From Apostichopus japonicus (taxonomy: Eukaryota > Echinodermata > Holothuroidea > Aspidochirotida > Stichopodidae): a DNA stretch of 64,000 nt. The notes beneath the pieces are model-generated. The model was not told the origin of the DNA. It saw nothing but the letters and a program-made list of their open reading frames with translations, and ran no database searches. A program made the position numbers and the translations under genes. Location of the stretch: contig NC_092568.1 in assembly GCF_037975245.1 (NCBI RefSeq), forward strand, positions 32,088,501 through 32,152,500, written 5' to 3'. This document shows positions 60,901-64,000 of this stretch, piece by piece; positions within the stretch are counted from its first letter, which is position 1; every line of letters starts with the position of its first letter.

Positions 60901-63900
60901 GATAGCCCCAAAGTGACTGGCTTGAAAGCAGCTCCATCCACTGAAGAACCAGTGACAATCAGCGACCCACATACGGGAGAAGTCTTCGTGGCGGAACCTT
61001 GTGGTGATCCTGAAAAGCTCAAGTCTGGATTGACAGCCTATCTGCCTGGGGAGGAGGAGAAGGAAGGAGTGGTGAAAGTGTTTGACCCCAGAAAGGCAGA
61101 GTTGGCAGAGGCAGTGCCTACAGAGAGCTGCAAGGAGAAACTGTCAGCAGCACCCAGTCAGCGAGAGATTCCAGAGAAACCCATGGAGGAAGAGCCAATG
61201 GATGTTTCTGACCGGGACAAGACGGAAGAGGCACCTGTCACCAGGCAAATCGTGACAGACCAAGGACCTGCTTACACACTGAGAAAGGCAGGCCAAGACG
61301 GCGTCGCCTGCAAAGACAGTCCGGACGTGGACTACGTACTATCCAAGCAGACCTCTGGTGCAGAAACACCCAATGTCACGGGTGTGAGGGCTGTGGCCAA
61401 ACCGCAGCCACTTCTTGTGAGCGATCCTCAGACAGGAGAGGTATTCCTGGCAGAGCCAACGGAAGATCCCGAGGAGATCAGCCAAGGAAAGATTGCCTTT
61501 GTTCCTGACGACGCATCGAAAGACGATAGCATCAAGGTCTACGATCCAGAGAAGGGACAAGTAACAGAAGGTGTACCAACCAAGGAGTGGATTGCCCAGG
61601 ACTTGGAAAAGAAACCCTCTGTTGAACAAGTCTTCACAGACCAAGGTCCTGCCTTTGTTTTAAGACCACTCACTGGTAGAGAGCTGAGAGAAGATGACAC
61701 ACCAGAGATAGATTACATGCTATCCAAAGTAAGTAATGTGAGCGAGGAGCCACAGGTGAGAGGTACGCAGTCGGTGACAGAAACAAAAGCTCTGATCGTG
61801 TGCGATCCAGACTCCCGGGAACTTTTTGCTGCCAGGCAGGCCACAGACCCAGAAGACCTCTCCAAGCTGAAGAGTGGATACTTGGCTCCAGACGATGCCA
61901 ACAATACAGATGTCATGAGAGTGTACAACCCAGACACCAATGAAATGACCAAAGGTGTTCCTGCAGGGTCATGGCTGGAGAAACAGGAGACCCCTCTCTC
62001 CAAAACAGACTCAGAGGCACTGGAAGTGCAGATGGAGAAAGAACCGGCCTCTGCAGAAGAAGAAGATGTGCCTGTGAGACAACAGCTTGTGACAGAAATG
62101 GGACCTGCCTATACCTTGCGCCCTCTGGGAGGAGACGGCGTTGCAGGGGATGACAGCCCTGATGTGGACTACGTACTTTGCCAGGAGACCAGCCCTCGGG
62201 ATAGCCCCAAAGTGACTGGCTTGAAAGCAGCTCCATCCACTGAAGAACCAGTGACAATCAGCGACCCACATACGGGAGAAGTCTTCGTGGCGGAACCTTG
62301 TGGTGATCCTGAGCAGCTCAAGTCTGGATTGACAGCCTATCTGCCTGGGGAGGAGGAGAAGGAAGGAGTGGTGAAAGTGTTTGACCCCAGAAAGGCAGAG
62401 TTGGCAGAGGCAGTGCCTACAGAGAGCTGCAAGGAGAAACTGTCAGCAGCACCCAGTCAGCGAGAGATTCCAGAGAAACCCATGGAGGAAGAGCCAATGG
62501 ATGTTTCTGACCGGGACAAGACGGAAGAGGCACCTGTCACCAGGCAAATCGTGACAGACCAAGGACCTGCTTACACACTGAGAAAGGCAGGCCAAGACGG
62601 CGTCGCCTGCAAAGACAGTCCGGACGTGGACTACGTACTATCCAAGCAGACCTCTGGTGCAGAAACACCCAATGTCACGGGTGTGAGGGCTGTGGCCAAA
62701 CCGCAGCCACTTCTTGTGAGCGATCCTCAGACAGGAGAGGTATTCCTGGCAGAGCCAACGGAAGATCCCGAGGAGATCAGCCAAGGAAAGATTGCCTTTG
62801 TTCCTGACGACGCATCGAAAGACGATAGCATCAAGGTCTACGATCCAGAGAAGGGACAAGTAACAGAAGGTGTACCAACCAAAGAGTGGATTGCCCTGAA
62901 CCCGTCATATTCTGTCACTCCAGAACCTAATTTGAACTTGTGCGACCAAATTGTAACAAATTTTGGACCAGCTTTTATATTGAATCCTGTTGGTGATAAT
63001 GAAGTGCCATTAGATTGGGAAGAATTTGTTCTGTCCCCTAGTAAATCCCATGTTCCGTTAGTGTATGATACTGGTGATAGAAAGGTTCCAGATGAAAGGA
63101 ATGTCTTTCTCCATGATCCTCGGTCTGGAAAGAAGTACAATATAGAACCAGCTCGTTTAACCGAAGATATTAGAAAGAAACCTACATTATATATAACGGA
63201 TGCCCCAGAGGGTACAACCTTGCATCTTATAAATCCCAAAAGTCAACAAGAAAAGTTAGCATTTCCAATAGAAAAACAAGTTGACAAACGTGGTAATGTT
63301 ACAGAAGTTGATAACTTACCCAAACCATGTGAAGAGAATTTGGAAGAAAATCAAGATGACACAGCAGATCAAGAACTTCAACAGGTTTTAACTGAGTTAG
63401 GTCCAGCTTTCATTATACAAACTTTACCTCGTGATGGTAACTTTACGTACGGTGATGGAGCCCAAGGTGGAGCATCTCCTGGTGGTGATGGAGTCACTGA
63501 ACTTCCATCTGATTATACTGTTTTGCAGACAACACCCATGACCAGAGATCCCCCTCAAGTTGTTGGAAAACGTCCTTGTGTACGTGATGAGCCCATCATT
63601 ATCACTGACCATTCATCTGGAGAGAGAGTGTTTGCTATTCCAGCAAAGTGTTCTGAGGAACTGGAAAGTGCACCCGTAGTAGCTACCAAGGAAGACAAAC
63701 CAGGTGCTCCTCTTTGCATTTTTGACAAGGAAAAGGGACAATATTCTGTTGCCAATTGTAGCAATGTCTTGCCTTTGAAAGATGCTTTTGATTCAGGTTT
63801 TGAGATTACACCAGTTGATGAGAATAGGAAAGCTCCTGGTCTCCTGTCACCAACAGAATCCAGTGCATCTGCTTTTTCAGATGATCTTTTGGAGAAAGAT

Positions 63901-64000
63901 TCACCAAGTCTCACTGCCGTTGAATTACTTGACCGAACACTAAGTGTACAGCCATCAGCCACTGATGAGAATTTCTCTGAAGAAGAGTTTTTCGATGCAG
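36400..64000 (+). CDS. Exon 22: giant repeat exon, open past the window end (at least 9,200 codons)
   Basis: From the acceptor 'tttctacag' one plus-strand frame stays open for 27,601 bases with no stop. It has four parts: a short coiled coil joined to exon 21 (SLEEEVEIYQEEILVLQLR), a Ser/Pro-rich basic-acidic linker to about 36945, the 20-unit array (36946-62896), and a diverged tail with two single old modules (62935-63790) and an acidic Ser-rich end. An open frame of this length cannot be chance, and all unit-to-unit differences I could find are substitutions that keep the frame open, so selection for coding is implied. The role is unknown; by analogy with ANC-1 and other giant linkers it may act as a very long spacer. 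No enzyme motif or membrane segment is seen. Confidence 0.95.
36946..37401 (+). repeat. Module A (152 residues), shown in unit 1
   Basis: Starts QVLTSEGPAFVLRPLTGREL in unit 1 (QVFTDQGPAF in later units). Order of landmarks: GPAF.LRP, acidic EDDTPEIDYMLSK, a linker, LIVCDPDSRELFAAR, DPEDLSKLKSGYLAPDDA, VMRVYNPDTNEMTKGVPAGS, then an acidic tail with EKEPASAEEED. The DP(x)TGE-like turns between short hydrophobic strands suggest repeated beta hairpins. Confidence 0.9.
37402..37863 (+). repeat. Module B (154 residues), shown in unit 1
   Basis: Starts QLVTEMGPAYTLRPLGGDGV, then DDSPDVDYVLCQETS, VTISDPHTGEVFVAEP, DPEQLKSGLTAYLPG, VVKVFDPRKAELAEAVPTES and an acidic Met/Pro-rich tail (EKPMEEEPMDVSDRD). 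It aligns with modules A and C along its whole length. Confidence 0.9.
37864..38244 (+). repeat. Module C (127 residues), shown in unit 1
   Basis: Starts QIVTDQGPAYTLRKAGQDGV, then KDSPDVDYVLSKQTSG, LLVSDPQTGEVFLAEP, DPEEISQGKIAFVPDDA, SIKVYDPEKGQVTEGVPTKE and ends KKPSVE. It is the shortest module because it lacks the long acidic tail of A and B. Confidence 0.9.
44842..44847 (+). promoter_or_regulatory. Cryptic consensus splice donor GTAAGT inside unit 7 (also in units 8, 9, 10, 13, 14, 20)
   Basis: In most units the codons are AAA GAA AGT; in seven units GAA is GTA, making AAA|GTAAGT, a perfect donor match. Positions of the GT: 44842, 46141, 47440, 48739, 52636, 53935 and 61729. The coding effect is Glu to Val after DYMLSK. 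Use as a donor is not shown. Confidence 0.6.
62897..62934 (+). other. Junction from the array to the diverged tail
   Basis: At 62897 the text changes abruptly from array sequence (TKEWIA) to unrelated LNPSYSVTPEPNLNL, and codon use changes at once to A/T-ending codons. This marks the edge of the homogenised region. Confidence 0.85.
62935..63370 (+). repeat. Diverged single module D after the array
   Basis: Begins CDQIVTNFGPAFILNPVGDN and keeps the module order: GPAF.L.P, a DYVLSK-like EEFVLSPSK, FLHDPRSGKKYNIEPA (the DPxTGEVF block), and LHLINPKSQQEKLAF (the KVYDP block). Most other residues differ. It looks like an old copy that escaped amplification. Confidence 0.85.
63371..63790 (+). repeat. 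Diverged single module E after the array
   Basis: Begins LQQVLTELGPAFIIQTLPRD, carries a Gly-rich insertion (GDGAQGGASPGGDG), then SDYTVLQTT, IIITDHSSGERVFAIPA and LCIFDKEKGQYSVANCSNVL. It is the second old copy of the module. Confidence 0.85.
63791..64000 (+). other. Acidic Ser-rich continuation of exon 22 to the window end
   Basis: Coding continues in frame (FEITPVDENRKAPGLLSPTE, DDLLEKDSP, ENFSEEEFFDA) without a stop up to 64000. The exon's 3' end lies outside the window. Confidence 0.85.

Larger units (their letters stand above)
36946..62896 (+). repeat. Coding higher-order tandem array: 20 units of exactly 1,299 bp
   Basis: Units begin at 36946 and then every 1,299 bases (38245, 39544, 40843, 42142, 43441, 44740, 46039, 47338, 48637, 49936, 51235, 52534, 53833, 55132, 56431, 57730, 59029, 60328, 61627). 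The last unit loses identity at 62897. I found no indel; neighbouring units differ at only a few bases each. Each unit codes 433 residues in three sister modules: A (152), B (154) and C (127). Unit 1 is the most divergent (edge effect). GC-ending codons dominate, in contrast to the flanks. Confidence 0.98.
281..64000 (+). other. Gene locus: giant spectrin-repeat protein, nesprin- or spectraplakin-like (partial at both ends)
   Basis: Twenty-two plus-strand exons join with matching splice phases and no stop: 4,824 bases (1,608 codons) in exons 1-21 and 27,601 bases in exon 22. Exons 1-21 encode charged heptad-rich helices with Trp-Leu pairs and 'LxxHK' ends typical of spectrin repeats, many of them in exons of 303-327 bp, close to one repeat per exon. 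Exon 22 carries 20 nearly identical 433-residue units. Known giant KASH-family linkers such as nematode ANC-1 combine helical segments with long, nearly identical tandem repeats, so I favour a nesprin-like protein that would link the nuclear envelope to the cytoskeleton. Neither a calponin-homology pair nor a KASH tail lies in the window, so this name is an inference. A spectraplakin (MACF/dystonin type) is the main alternative. Confidence 0.5.

Noticed and set aside
37032-62859. Four families of minus-strand frames of 86-114 residues and one plus-strand frame of 60 residues, repeated in every array unit
   Set aside because: They are shadows of the coding frame in a tandem array; their repetition follows from the 1,299-bp period and they have no start or family support of their own.
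36946-62896. Array modules as plakin (plectin) repeats
   Set aside because: Only the Asp-Pro-x-Thr-Gly-Glu-like turn is shared; the 38-residue spacing and the helical part of plakin repeats are not seen.

Overview
The window looks like a piece of a metazoan nuclear genome, most likely a marine invertebrate and possibly a deuterostome such as an echinoderm or hemichordate. The reasons are spliced genes with canonical GT/AG borders, AT-rich introns of about 0.2 to 11.6 kb, a Penelope-like retroelement, the 3' end of an L2/CR1-like LINE, tRNA-derived SINEs and several foldback or MITE-like elements. The species assignment is an inference and is weak.

One plus-strand gene fills the window and runs off both ends. 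I could join 22 exons with consistent splice phases: 281-577, then 12220-12338 through 36054-36176, and a last exon from 36400 past 64000. The first 21 exons give 1,608 codons of heptad-rich, triple-helix-type sequence. Several exons are close to one spectrin repeat long (303-327 bp), with Trp-Leu motifs and 'EHK' exon ends. I read this as a giant spectrin-repeat linker protein, with nesprin (SYNE/Msp-300/ANC-1) as the first choice and a spectraplakin as the alternative.

The main discovery is the last exon. It is open for 27,601 bases (9,200 codons) with no stop. From 36946 to 62896 it is a near-perfect tandem array of 20 units of exactly 1,299 bp (433 residues). Each unit is made of three diverged sister modules of 152, 154 and 127 residues, so the protein has a higher-order repeat like that of alpha satellite DNA. 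Two old, strongly diverged single modules follow the array (about 62935-63790). The array is much richer in G/C-ending codons than its flanks, and its units differ by only a few substitutions arranged as a mosaic, which points to ongoing homogenisation. In 7 of 20 units a single base change creates a consensus GTAAGT donor site inside the coding sequence. Together the exons in this window encode at least 10,800 residues, on the order of 1.2 MDa.

Layout: 1-280 intron; 281-577 exon 1; 578-12219 an 11.6-kb intron holding a 60-bp minisatellite with an inserted hairpin, a 5'-truncated Penelope-like element with a hammerhead-like motif, AT palindromes, local duplications, a 56-bp minisatellite, a possible alternative first exon coding for MNCCCCLRKRKPTQR (9817-9861), a SINE and a foldback element; 12339-15401 an intron with a tandem array of tRNA-like units; 15402-36176 spectrin-type exons with introns carrying a 15-bp minisatellite, a MITE with perfect inverted ends and a LINE tail; 36400-64000 the giant repeat exon. 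I see no separate host gene on either strand.
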